Positions 35,346-42,618 of a stretch of 46,065 nt of DNA are shown piece by piece. Each line of letters opens with the position of its first letter. Within the stretch, counting starts at the first letter, position 1. Origin of the DNA: Erythrobacter sp. (GTDB taxonomy: Bacteria > Pseudomonadota > Alphaproteobacteria > Sphingomonadales > Sphingomonadaceae); assembly GCA_013001165.1 (NCBI GenBank), contig JABDNC010000261.1:1-46065 (forward strand), read 5' to 3'. The notes below the pieces were generated by a model, which saw only the letters and a list, made by a program, of their open reading frames with translations, was not told the origin of the DNA and made no database searches. A program made the translations under genes and the position numbers.

Positions 35346-35619
35346 AGCTGTTGCACCCCCAGTGCTTGTAGTTCTTCACCCGCGGGCACTTCGAGACCTT
35401 GGTGATCCACAGGTCGAAGATGCGCGGCTCGCGCAGACAGGCGAAGTAACCGACGCCGTGCATCACGAGCGCTGCGAACAGCGCCCAGAAGCTGCCGGTG
35501 ATCAGGAATATCTCGGTCGTCACCACCCCGTTGATGATGAAATAGTTGAACGTCACGCCCGCAAACATCTGCGGACGCGTAAGCGCTCTGTGGACGGGGT
35601 GGCGGACGAGAGCGGTCAT
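35335..35619 (-). CDS. virB3: Type IV secretion protein VirB3
   Basis: A 94-residue VirB3/TrbD protein from the ATG at 35619, which follows the virB2 stop by one base. The N-terminus LVRHPVHRALTRPQMFAGVT and the two membrane spans (VTFNYFIINGVVTTEIFLI and FWALFAALVMHGVGYFACL) are typical. It associates with VirB4 in pilus biogenesis. An upstream start at 35667 would overlap virB2 extensively and was not chosen. Confidence 0.92.
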   Translation of the reverse strand: MTALVRHPVHRALTRPQMFAGVTFNYFIINGVVTTEIFLITGSFWALFAALVMHGVGYFACLREPRIFDLWITKVSKCPRVKNYKHWGCNSYAA

Positions 35620-35620
35620 C

Positions 35621-35926
35621 TTACGCAGCGACGCCCTGGATACCGGCAACAATCGAGGCCGCGCCAAAGAGGATGAAGACGCCGATGATCACGGTCGCAC
35701 CGAAGCGCCAGTTGAGGCGGCCGGTCAGCATCATGAAGCCGACGGCAGCAACGGCCATGACCGCCACGGCGGTCGCGACATTGCCGAGGAGCGTGCCTTG
35801 GAGCCAGCCCAGTGCATTGACGATAGGGCCCGAACCGGCCGGATCGGCCTGCACCTGCTGCGCGAAGGCAACTGAAGGACTTGCAAGGGCCACAAGCGCG
35901 GCCAGCTTGGCGAAAAACGATTTCAA
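35621..35926 (-). CDS. virB2: Type IV secretion pilin VirB2 (TTG start)
   Basis: A 101-residue pilin precursor. The start is TTG at 35926, giving the signal peptide MKSFFAKLAALVALASPSVA with an AFAQ cleavage site, then two hydrophobic helices (VATAVAVMAVAAVGFMMLTG and WRFGATVIIGVFILFGAAS) joined by a basic loop. The layout matches TrbC/VirB2 pilins. A GGGAG site 7 nt before the TTG lies inside the last codons of virB1. The frame is open upstream to 36148 but overlaps virB1 fully. Confidence 0.9.
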   Translation of the reverse strand: MKSFFAKLAALVALASPSVAFAQQVQADPAGSGPIVNALGWLQGTLLGNVATAVAVMAVAAVGFMMLTGRLNWRFGATVIIGVFILFGAASIVAGIQGVAA

Positions 35927-35930
35927 ACTT

Positions 35931-36563
35931 CTACTCCCGTGAGTGATCTGCCAGCCGCCCCATGATCGAAGCGACATAATTCTGGGTTTCGCGAATGCGC
36001 GGAATTCCGTCGGCACGTTCAACCCGCCCCGGTCCGGCATTATAAGCGGCAAGGGCTTTCTCCAAGTCGCCGTCGAACCGGTCGAGTTGCTCGCGTAGAT
36101 AACGCGCGCCCCCTTCAAGGTTTGCAAACGGATCCTTGGGGTCGACACCGAGGTCGCGCGCCGTGCCGGGCATCAACTGCGCGAGGCCCTGCGCACCGAC
36201 CGGCGAAACGGCATCGTGCCGCCAGCGGCTTTCCTGCCAGACCATCGCCTCGATCAGAGATTCGCTGAGGTCGTACTTGGCCGACAGTTCGGCGACTTTG
36301 GCGCGGTAGATTTCCGGGACACCGCTGGCATGCACCACAGGGTCTGCAACGACGACATCCGGCACGAAAATCTCCGCCGGAACCTCCTCTACAGGCGCGG
36401 CAAGTGCAGCGTTCACACTTTGCGCAGCAGGTAAGGCAGTGCCCCCGCCGGCTTTCCAGCGTGCACCGTCACCATCGATCTCCATTACATCCGCCTTCGC
36501 CGGGAAGGCGGCCAGCGCGGTGCAAATCAATCCCGTCACCAACGCCGGATGTGTGCGAATCAT
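35931..36563 (-). CDS. virB1: Lytic transglycosylase VirB1
   Basis: A 210-residue protein from the ATG at 36563, with GGAGGG 8 nt upstream. The signal peptide (MIRTHPALVTGLICTALAAF, ending PAKA) is followed by a linker and an SLT domain with the catalytic Glu in IEAMVWQESRWRHDAVSPVG, then GLAQLMPGTARDLGV and ALAAYNAGPGRV. It opens peptidoglycan for T4SS assembly. It is the first gene of the virB operon; the promoter should lie in 36564-36654 but is not assigned. Confidence 0.93.
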   Translation of the reverse strand: MIRTHPALVTGLICTALAAFPAKADVMEIDGDGARWKAGGGTALPAAQSVNAALAAPVEEVPAEIFVPDVVVADPVVHASGVPEIYRAKVAELSAKYDLSESLIEAMVWQESRWRHDAVSPVGAQGLAQLMPGTARDLGVDPKDPFANLEGGARYLREQLDRFDGDLEKALAAYNAGPGRVERADGIPRIRETQNYVASIMGRLADHSRE

Positions 36564-36654
36564 GTCGTACACCCTCCGTGCGGCCCCAATGGCCCTCATA
36601 CATGACAGAAGGGTGACGTAAGCATGAATATGGTTAAATTGCGCCTAAGCGAGC

Positions 36655-36690
36655 AAAAAAAGAGCCCATTTCACTAAAGGAAACGGGCTC
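36655..36690 (-). terminator. Rho-independent terminator of the small TPR-like gene
   Basis: On the minus strand an 11-bp stem (GAGCCCGTTTC with GAAATGGGCTC, one G-T pair) and 7-nt loop are followed by seven T's (36661-36655). It terminates the gene at 36724-37107 just before the virB promoter region, isolating the virB operon. Confidence 0.9.
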
Positions 36691-36723
36691 AACTCGGGGG
36701 TGTCCCCCAATTGCATGACAAGC

Positions 36724-37107
36724 TCAGCGGTTGGCGAGCGCCACGTACTGGCTGAACTCGCCGCGATCGATCATCGCGAGGCCGCGACGGGCCAACACGC
36801 GGGAATCGACCCAGTCTCCGGTAGCAGTTTCGAGTTCGTAGCGGTCGGCGTTGCGGGCCGCAGCGGCGAAGCGGGCGCGGGCCTCGTCATATTCGCCCAC
36901 GCGCGCAAGAGCGACCGCGTGATTGATCTGGCGTGCCGGATCGTGGTCCGAAAGTTTCTCGCACTCCTCGATAGCCTTGAGCGCTTCGCGGTCATGGCCG
37001 GCGACGAGCTCCTCATAACCGATATCGTATTCGGTATCGGGTGCGGTCACGACAAGTGCAGTCTCGTTTGCGAATACCAGAAGGGTAGCGGCAGCGATCA
37101 GGGACAT
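36724..37107 (-). CDS. Small secreted TPR-like protein
   Basis: A 127-residue protein from the ATG at 37107 (GGGAGAAGAGAG upstream); an in-frame start at 37182 would add 25 residues that break the signal peptide. The N-terminus MSLIAAATLLVFANETALVV is a signal or anchor. The rest is helical with a TPR-like pattern (DREALKAIEECEKLSDHDPA, QINHAVALARVGEYDEARAR). Similar small tetratricopeptide proteins occur in Sphingomonadales; function unknown. It ends with its own strong terminator. Confidence 0.72.
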   Translation of the reverse strand: MSLIAAATLLVFANETALVVTAPDTEYDIGYEELVAGHDREALKAIEECEKLSDHDPARQINHAVALARVGEYDEARARFAAAARNADRYELETATGDWVDSRVLARRGLAMIDRGEFSQYVALANR

Positions 37108-37156
37108 CTCTCTTCTCCCAAACTTATGAGGAGTGAATATCGCTGCATCAGGGCAA

Positions 37157-37241
37157 CTGCAACAAAACCGTAACATTGTCATATTTCTGAAATGTGCGGT
37201 CTAGCGCACGAAACCTGTTGAAACTGCAACACAACGGTCAC
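37157..37241 (+). promoter_or_regulatory. PHO-box-like direct repeats upstream of the lipoprotein gene
   Basis: Two pairs of 7-mers have 11-bp spacing, the period of PhoB boxes (CTGTCAT-N4-CTGTCAT). CTGCAAC-AAAA-CCGTAAC lies at 37157-37174 and CTGCAAC-ACAA-CGGTCAC at 37224-37241. A single CTGTCAC follows at 37255. They lie 106-190 bp upstream of the GTG at 37347. The match to consensus is partial, so this is a candidate operator for a PhoB-type regulator, possibly the one encoded at 41851-42525. Confidence 0.42.
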
Positions 37242-37346
37242 GAACCAACACAAACTGTCACACGGCGTCCGTAGCGGGCGAGTCGCGATCAACGAATTCG
37301 CATTCGAAATTCCGATTCTTTCCCGGTTTTTGAGGGGACCGTTTCC

Positions 37347-38924
37347 GTGACCAATATTCACCGTTCGCTAATTCTCGGCGCTTCCGCCATCGCCCTGGCC
37401 GGCTGCGGCGCAGACGAAATCGTCTCGCCCGGCACCGGCGGCAACATCACCATCAACAACGGCGGTGGCGGAGGCAGCACTCCTTCTCCCACCCCGACTT
37501 CCGGCACCATGGTGACCCCGGCAGCAGGCTGCCCCACCATCAGCGACCCGCAAGGCCTCACGGATGATGGCACGATCGCAGGTCCGACCGGCGAATACCG
37601 TGTCTGCACCATGCCGGCGCGCTTCAACGCCAGCGCCACGCTGCCCTATATCGAAGGCCTGCTCTACCGCATGAACGGCCGCGTCGATGTCGGCACCGAC
37701 GGTGGTCCCTCGCCGACCAACTCGGACGGTCTCGACGACACCGATGTCGAATTGACCATTGAGCCGGGCGTGATCATCTACGCATCGGGTTCGAGCTTCC
37801 TCAACGTCAACCGCGGCAACACGATCGAAGCTGTCGGCACCGCCGATCGCCCGATCATCTTCACCAGCCGCGACAACGTCCTCGGCCTCAACAACGACAG
37901 TTCGTCGGGCCAGTGGGGCGGCGTCGTCCTTTCGGGCCGTGCACCGGTTACCGACTGCATCGCATCGGGCGCAACACCGGGCACGGTGAACTGCGAACGC
38001 CAGGTCGAAGGTGCTGCACAGCCGGCCATATTCGGCGGCGCGACGCCGGGCGACAGCTCGGGCACCATGAGCTATGTCCAGATCCGTTACTCGGGCTTCG
38101 TCCTGTCTGGCGACAGCGAACTCCAGTCGCTGACCACTGGCGGAACCGGTTCGGGCACCGTTCTCAACAACATCATGAGCTACAACAGCTCGGATGACGG
38201 CGTCGAATTCTTCGGCGGCCGCGTGAATGTCCAGAACATGATCGTGGTCGGCGCGGAAGACGACAGCATCGACACCGACACCGGCGTGAAGGCCAACATC
38301 CAGTACCTCATCGCGATCCAGCGCCCCGGCGCCGGTGACACGATCATCGAGGCCGACAGCGACAACGCCTTCAACGAGGCCACCCCGCGCCAGAACACGC
38401 GCATCTCCAACGCAACCTTCGTCCATCAGAAGGCCGACGACCAGGTCGTTCGTATCCGCGGTTTCGCCGACTACTCGATCGCCAACTCGGTCATCGTATC
38501 GAACCAGGGCACGCCCTGCCTTCGCATCGACGGTCCGGAAGAGCTGAACCGCGCCGCCAATGCCGGCATCGACGAAGCCGGTCCGGTCGCCTTCGACTCG
38601 CTGGTTCTCGACTGTGCTTCGTCGCCCTTCCGCGACAGCTCGGGCGTGACGGCAGCGGAAATCGAGACCCGCTTCAACGCCGGCACCAACACCAATTCGG
38701 CATTCACCAACACGCTGGCTTCGCTCTTCCTCAACGGAAGCAACGAGGACGCAGTACCGGTATTCGACGTGACCGCATGGGCCAGCTTCTTCGAGCTGCC
38801 GACCCGCATCGGCGCCGTCTTCACCGAGAATGCAGGCTGGGTGAACGGCTGGACCTGCAACTCGAGCACGGTGACGTTCGACAGCAGCGTCAGCGATTGC
38901 ACGAGCCTGCCGGTCTACAACTGA
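37347..38924 (+). CDS. Secreted lipoprotein with predicted beta-helix fold
   Basis: A 525-residue protein, GTG start. The N-terminus (MTNIHRSLILGASAIALAGC) is a lipoprotein signal with lipobox LAGC, followed by a Gly/Ser/Pro/Thr linker (about residues 30-55). The body is Asn/Asp/Ser/Gly-rich, with beta-strand repeats of right-handed beta-helix type (NTIEAVGTADRPIIFTS, VVLSGRAP, MSYVQIRYSG, MSYNSSDDGVEFFGGRVNVQ). Such proteins are commonly encoded next to TonB-dependent receptors in Sphingomonadales and Caulobacterales. It is probably surface-exposed or periplasmic, binding or processing the receptor substrate (inference). Confidence 0.82.
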   Translation: MTNIHRSLILGASAIALAGCGADEIVSPGTGGNITINNGGGGGSTPSPTPTSGTMVTPAAGCPTISDPQGLTDDGTIAGPTGEYRVCTMPARFNASATLPYIEGLLYRMNGRVDVGTDGGPSPTNSDGLDDTDVELTIEPGVIIYASGSSFLNVNRGNTIEAVGTADRPIIFTSRDNVLGLNNDSSSGQWGGVVLSGRAPVTDCIASGATPGTVNCERQVEGAAQPAIFGGATPGDSSGTMSYVQIRYSGFVLSGDSELQSLTTGGTGSGTVLNNIMSYNSSDDGVEFFGGRVNVQNMIVVGAEDDSIDTDTGVKANIQYLIAIQRPGAGDTIIEADSDNAFNEATPRQNTRISNATFVHQKADDQVVRIRGFADYSIANSVIVSNQGTPCLRIDGPEELNRAANAGIDEAGPVAFDSLVLDCASSPFRDSSGVTAAEIETRFNAGTNTNSAFTNTLASLFLNGSNEDAVPVFDVTAWASFFELPTRIGAVFTENAGWVNGWTCNSSTVTFDSSVSDCTSLPVYN

Positions 38925-38936
38925 TCGACCGTATCG

Positions 38937-38976
38937 GAGGCGGGGGAGCGCAGTATCGCGCCCTCCCGCCTCTTTT
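38937..38976 (+). terminator. Intrinsic terminator between lipoprotein and TonB receptor genes
   Basis: GAGGCGGG (38937-38944) pairs with CCCGCCTC (38965-38972) and four T's follow. It lies 12 nt after the lipoprotein stop and about 45 nt before the receptor gene. It would end most lipoprotein transcripts, so the receptor either has its own promoter or is expressed by partial read-through. Confidence 0.75.
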
Positions 38977-39019
38977 CGAATTGTACCGAATTTCGACCTG
39001 AATTGAGGGGGTCAACACG

Positions 39020-41776
39020 ATGTCCACTGGCAAGCAGCTTGCAGGGCTGCTCCTGCTCTCCACCGCCCTGGCCTTCCCCGCTGCCGCCATCGCGCAAAGC
39101 ACCGGGGCAGAAGGGCCGCCGCCGACCGAAGAGGAAGTTCCCGACCAGGAACTGACTGATGACGTCGAAACGGCCAATGAAACCGTTCCCGGCGATGTCG
39201 CGGTAGAAGAGCAGGCCGAACCGGATATCTCGATCCCAGGCGGCACCATCGTCGTCACCGGACGCCGCACGCGCGACGTCACTCGCGCCTCGCCGCAGGT
39301 CGTCACCGTGCTCGACACGGCCAGCATCGCCCGTACCGGCGAAGGCGACATCGCCGGCGCACTCGGCCGCGTCACCGGCCTGTCGCAGCAGGGCAACGGC
39401 CTCGTTTACGTCCGCGGCCTCGGCGACCGCTATTCGCTGGCGCTTTTGAACGGCCTGCCGCTCCCCTCGCCCCAACCGCTCAGCCGCGTCGTGCCGCTCG
39501 ACATTTTCCCGACCAGCGTGGTCGCATCGAGCCTGGTGCAGAAGACCTATTCGGCCAACTTCCCGGGCGAATTCGGCGGCGGTGTGATCAATCTCACCAC
39601 CCGCGCGATCCCGACCGAAAGCTTCCTCACGGTCAGCGGATCGCTCTCGGGCGACGGCGAGACCACCTTCGGCCCCGGCTACACCTATTTCGGTGGCGAT
39701 TGGGACTGGACCGGTTTCGACCAAGGCCGCCGCGAGGTCGGCAATTATGGTGCGCTGCAGGGCTTCTTCGACAGCGGCGCCCGCATCAATGACGATGGCG
39801 TAGATACGCGCGCCATCCTGCAGGACCTGAACGATCCGAACCTCTACCTCGTGCAGAAGATCGGCGACCTTCCGGCGAACTTCTCGGCAGGCGTAACCGC
39901 AGGCACCTCGTTCGACGTCGGCTCCGACGGGCTGCTGGGCATCATTGCCACCGGTTCGATCAGCAACAAGTGGCGCAACCGCTTCATCACGAAGCAGACT
40001 GCCGTGAACGCCGATCTCGATCTCGACACCGACTTCAACGAGTTCGTCACCGACAACCGCGTGCTGGTGAACAGCCTGCTGGGCTTCGGCCTCGAACTTG
40101 GCGAACACAAGTTCCGCCTCACCAACCTCTACATCCACGACACGCTCAAGCGTGCCTCGCTGGAAGAGGGAACCGACTTCCAGGACGGTGACGACTCGCT
40201 GATCCAGGACACCTCGTGGTTCGAACGGCAGCTGTTCAACAGCCAGTTCGTCGGTGAGCTCGAATTCGGCGACCTCTCGGTAGACCTTCGCGGCGGCTAT
40301 GCACAGACCAAGCGTGAAGCGCCGTTCGATTGGACCTTCGAATATGTCCGCACCAACAATGCCAACGATCCGTTCGGAGACGTCTACCTCAACACGCTCG
40401 ATCCGCAGCGTGGCGGTGCCATCGTGTCCTTCTCCGACCTCAAGGAAGACCTGTGGTACGGCGGGATCGACGTCGCCTACATCGTCAACGACTGGCTCAA
40501 TGCCACCGTCGGCTATGCCTATACCGACACCGATCGCTTCTCGACCCGCCGCGAATTCGACATTCGTGCTTCCTCGGGCTTCCCCGATGCTTTCGGCGCG
40601 TTCCGTCCAGATAACCTTCTTGGCGACGCGCTGATCGACTTCGCTTTCGATCCCGATGCGCAGGCGGCAGGCGGCATCGGCCCCTACAACCTGACCATCT
40701 TCGAAACCACGCAGTCCGACCCGGCCTTTGCCGCGGCGCTGGAAATCCATGCCGCTTACGGCAAGGTCAACCTGCGTCCCTTCGACACGCTCTCCATCGA
40801 TGTCGGCGTGCGTTACGAGGATGCGGTCCAGTCGGTCGAGGCAGTCGAGGTCTTCGCAGAACCCCTTGGTTCGACCAGCGGCACGCTGCTCGAGAACGAT
40901 TACTGGCTGCCGGGCGGAACGCTGACCTGGGAGCTGACCGACAGCCTCCAGTTCCGCGCCAGTGCATCGAAGACCATCGCTCGCCCGCAGTTCCGTGAGC
41001 TGATCTTCCAGACCTATTTCGATCCGGAAACCAACCGCCAGTTCAACGGCAACCCGCGTCTCGTCGACAGCGAGCTCACGAACTACGAAGCACGCCTCGA
41101 ATATTACATCGGCGGCGGCAGCCGTGCGAGCGTGGCCGGTTTCTACAAGGAAATCGAAAACCCGATCGAGGTCTTCACCAGCTTCTCGGACAACGAGATC
41201 ATCAGCGGCTTCGCCAATGCCCCGAGCGCCGAGCTGTTCGGCGGGGAGGCAGAGCTGCAGTACAATTACGATCTCATGGACCTTGGCGGCTGGTTCGACA
41301 GCCAGCAGCTCGTGCTGATCGCGAACTACACCTACACCCAGTCGGAAATCAAAGTCGGACCTGACGACATCGCCAGCGTCTTCCCCTTTGCCGACCAGCC
41401 GGCGACCAACTTCTTCGACGACGGCGTTCCGCTGACCGGCCAGTCGGACCATCTGGTGAACGTCCAGCTCGGCCTCGAGGATCTCGACCGCCTGAGCCAG
41501 TTCACCGTGCTGCTCAAATACGCCAGCGAGCGTGTGACCAGCCGCGGCGCGGGCCCCCTGCCCGACATCATCGAGGAACCGGGCCTCACGCTCGACTTCG
41601 TGGTCCGCCAGGGCTTCAAGGTGTTCGGTGACAAGGAATTGGAACTGAAGTTCGAGGCGCGCAACCTGACCGGCCGCGACCACGAGGAATTCCAGACCAA
41701 CGGTACCAATCGGATCGACATCAACAGCTACGACGTCGGCCGCAGCATCAGCATGGGCGCATCGATCAAGTTCTGA
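39020..41776 (+). CDS. TonB-dependent receptor
   Basis: A 918-residue receptor. A signal peptide (cleavage near AIAQS) is followed by an acidic N-terminal extension (about residues 28-75, EEEVPDQELTDDVETA). The TonB-box-like GGTIVVTGRR and the plug domain (IAGALGRVTGLSQQGNGLVY, VRGLGDRYSLALLNGLPLPS, FPGEFGGGVINLTTRA) come next, with a barrel ending SISMGASIKF. GVINLTTRAIP-type receptors of this class are typical of oligotrophic alphaproteobacteria. It is paired with the upstream lipoprotein; the substrate is unknown. Confidence 0.94.
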   Translation: MSTGKQLAGLLLLSTALAFPAAAIAQSTGAEGPPPTEEEVPDQELTDDVETANETVPGDVAVEEQAEPDISIPGGTIVVTGRRTRDVTRASPQVVTVLDTASIARTGEGDIAGALGRVTGLSQQGNGLVYVRGLGDRYSLALLNGLPLPSPQPLSRVVPLDIFPTSVVASSLVQKTYSANFPGEFGGGVINLTTRAIPTESFLTVSGSLSGDGETTFGPGYTYFGGDWDWTGFDQGRREVGNYGALQGFFDSGARINDDGVDTRAILQDLNDPNLYLVQKIGDLPANFSAGVTAGTSFDVGSDGLLGIIATGSISNKWRNRFITKQTAVNADLDLDTDFNEFVTDNRVLVNSLLGFGLELGEHKFRLTNLYIHDTLKRASLEEGTDFQDGDDSLIQDTSWFERQLFNSQFVGELEFGDLSVDLRGGYAQTKREAPFDWTFEYVRTNNANDPFGDVYLNTLDPQRGGAIVSFSDLKEDLWYGGIDVAYIVNDWLNATVGYAYTDTDRFSTRREFDIRASSGFPDAFGAFRPDNLLGDALIDFAFDPDAQAAGGIGPYNLTIFETTQSDPAFAAALEIHAAYGKVNLRPFDTLSIDVGVRYEDAVQSVEAVEVFAEPLGSTSGTLLENDYWLPGGTLTWELTDSLQFRASASKTIARPQFRELIFQTYFDPETNRQFNGNPRLVDSELTNYEARLEYYIGGGSRASVAGFYKEIENPIEVFTSFSDNEIISGFANAPSAELFGGEAELQYNYDLMDLGGWFDSQQLVLIANYTYTQSEIKVGPDDIASVFPFADQPATNFFDDGVPLTGQSDHLVNVQLGLEDLDRLSQFTVLLKYASERVTSRGAGPLPDIIEEPGLTLDFVVRQGFKVFGDKELELKFEARNLTGRDHEEFQTNGTNRIDINSYDVGRSISMGASIKF

Positions 41777-41800
41777 GAAACCCTCCTCGGACGACTGAAA

Positions 41801-41834
41801 GGGGCCGCTTCACTGTGAAGCGGCCCCTTCTTTG
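41801..41834. terminator. Hairpin terminator between TonB receptor and response regulator
   Basis: GGGGCCGCTTC (41801-41811) pairs perfectly with GAAGCGGCCCC (41817-41827) around a 5-nt loop, followed by TTCTTTG on the plus strand and preceded by an A-tract (serving the minus strand). It lies between convergent genes and probably works both ways. Confidence 0.85.
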
Positions 41835-41850
41835 TGTTCGATTGCGAAGA

Positions 41851-42525
41851 TTAGTGACTGTCGTAGACGTAGCCGAGCGAGCGCACGGTCCGGATCGGTT
41901 CTCCGGCCCCGACATTACGTAAGGCGCGGCGGAGACGTCCGATCCACACATCGACGGTGCGTTCGTCGATCGGCGGGTCCTGCTTGCCCAACCCGTCGAT
42001 CAGTTCGGTGCGGCTGAGCACGCGGTCCGCGTTTTCGGCGAAGAAACGCAGCAAGCGGAATTCGTTGGGTCGAAGCGTGATGGGCTTGTCATCCCAGCGC
42101 GCCTGTAGGGCGGGCAAGTCGATCTCAAGATCGCCCAGCTTTAAGGGCCTCGATCCGACCTGCGAGATACGTCCTGTGCCGAGCGCAAGGACGCGGTCGA
42201 GAACGACGGTGCGATCGACCGGGCCGACCACGTAATCGTCTGCGCCCGCAGCCAGCGCGCGCCGCTTGTCTTCGGCATCGCAGCTTTCGAGGACCATGGT
42301 GACATGTGCATCGGCCGTTCGCGGATCGGCTCGCAAGCGGCGGCACATCTCGAGGCCCGACAGGTCGTCGAGGACCCAGTCCACGAATGCGCAGACGGAC
42401 CCTTCGATCAGGCGCTGTGGACCGCCTGAGGAGAGGTGGCCGAAAATATAGCGAACCTCGCCATTGTCGAAGTCGTCGAATGCGTCGACCTGTTCGGCAG
42501 TCATCAGAATATTGATCACGGCCAC
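41851..42525 (-). CDS. PhoB/OmpR-family response regulator with degenerate receiver
   Basis: A 224-residue regulator, GTG start at 42525 with an AGGA site upstream. The receiver (residues 1-115) keeps the phospho-acceptor Asp in CAFVDWVLDDLSGLEMCRRL. It lacks the acidic pair after the first strand (it reads ILMTAEQ) and has Gly in place of the conserved Lys (DDYVVGPV). The C-terminal winged helix is canonical: ITLRPNEFRLLRFFAENADR, DERTVDVWIGRLRRAL, IRTVRSLGYVY. No histidine kinase gene is adjacent. It may act without classical phosphorylation and control the neighbouring lipoprotein/receptor genes (inference). Confidence 0.9.
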   Translation of the reverse strand: MAVINILMTAEQVDAFDDFDNGEVRYIFGHLSSGGPQRLIEGSVCAFVDWVLDDLSGLEMCRRLRADPRTADAHVTMVLESCDAEDKRRALAAGADDYVVGPVDRTVVLDRVLALGTGRISQVGSRPLKLGDLEIDLPALQARWDDKPITLRPNEFRLLRFFAENADRVLSRTELIDGLGKQDPPIDERTVDVWIGRLRRALRNVGAGEPIRTVRSLGYVYDSH

Positions 42526-42571
42526 GCCGGTGTCCTTGTCCCCTGTTACAGGAGAAGCGTTGGCCTATTCA

Positions 42572-42589
42572 TGTGACTGGTTTGTGACC
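42572..42589 (-). promoter_or_regulatory. PHO-box-like repeat upstream of the response regulator
   Basis: On the minus strand the sequence reads GGTCACAAACCAGTCACA: two GTCAC cores at an exact 11-bp period, like a PhoB box. It ends 47 bp before the GTG start at 42525. The same period and a similar core occur upstream of the lipoprotein gene at 37157-37241. Autoregulation is a plausible reading. Confidence 0.42.
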
Positions 42590-42618
42590 CTCTCGCGGGC
42601 TTTGTAACACTCCGAAGC

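Noticed and set aside
24706-36563. The tRNA-Arg and virB operon as the ends of an integrative element
   Set aside because: No integrase, relaxase, coupling protein or repeated tRNA 3' end is visible, and a transporter and a receptor gene lie between the tRNA and the virB genes.
38915-41683. 922-codon open frame antisense to the second TonB receptor, and similar long antisense frames over infB (2798-4495), nusA (5255-7636) and virB4 (33192-35405)
   Set aside because: These are typical shadow ORFs of GC-rich genes: they lie fully opposite well-supported genes, lack ribosome-binding sites and recognisable domains, and have Arg/Ala/Asp-skewed composition.
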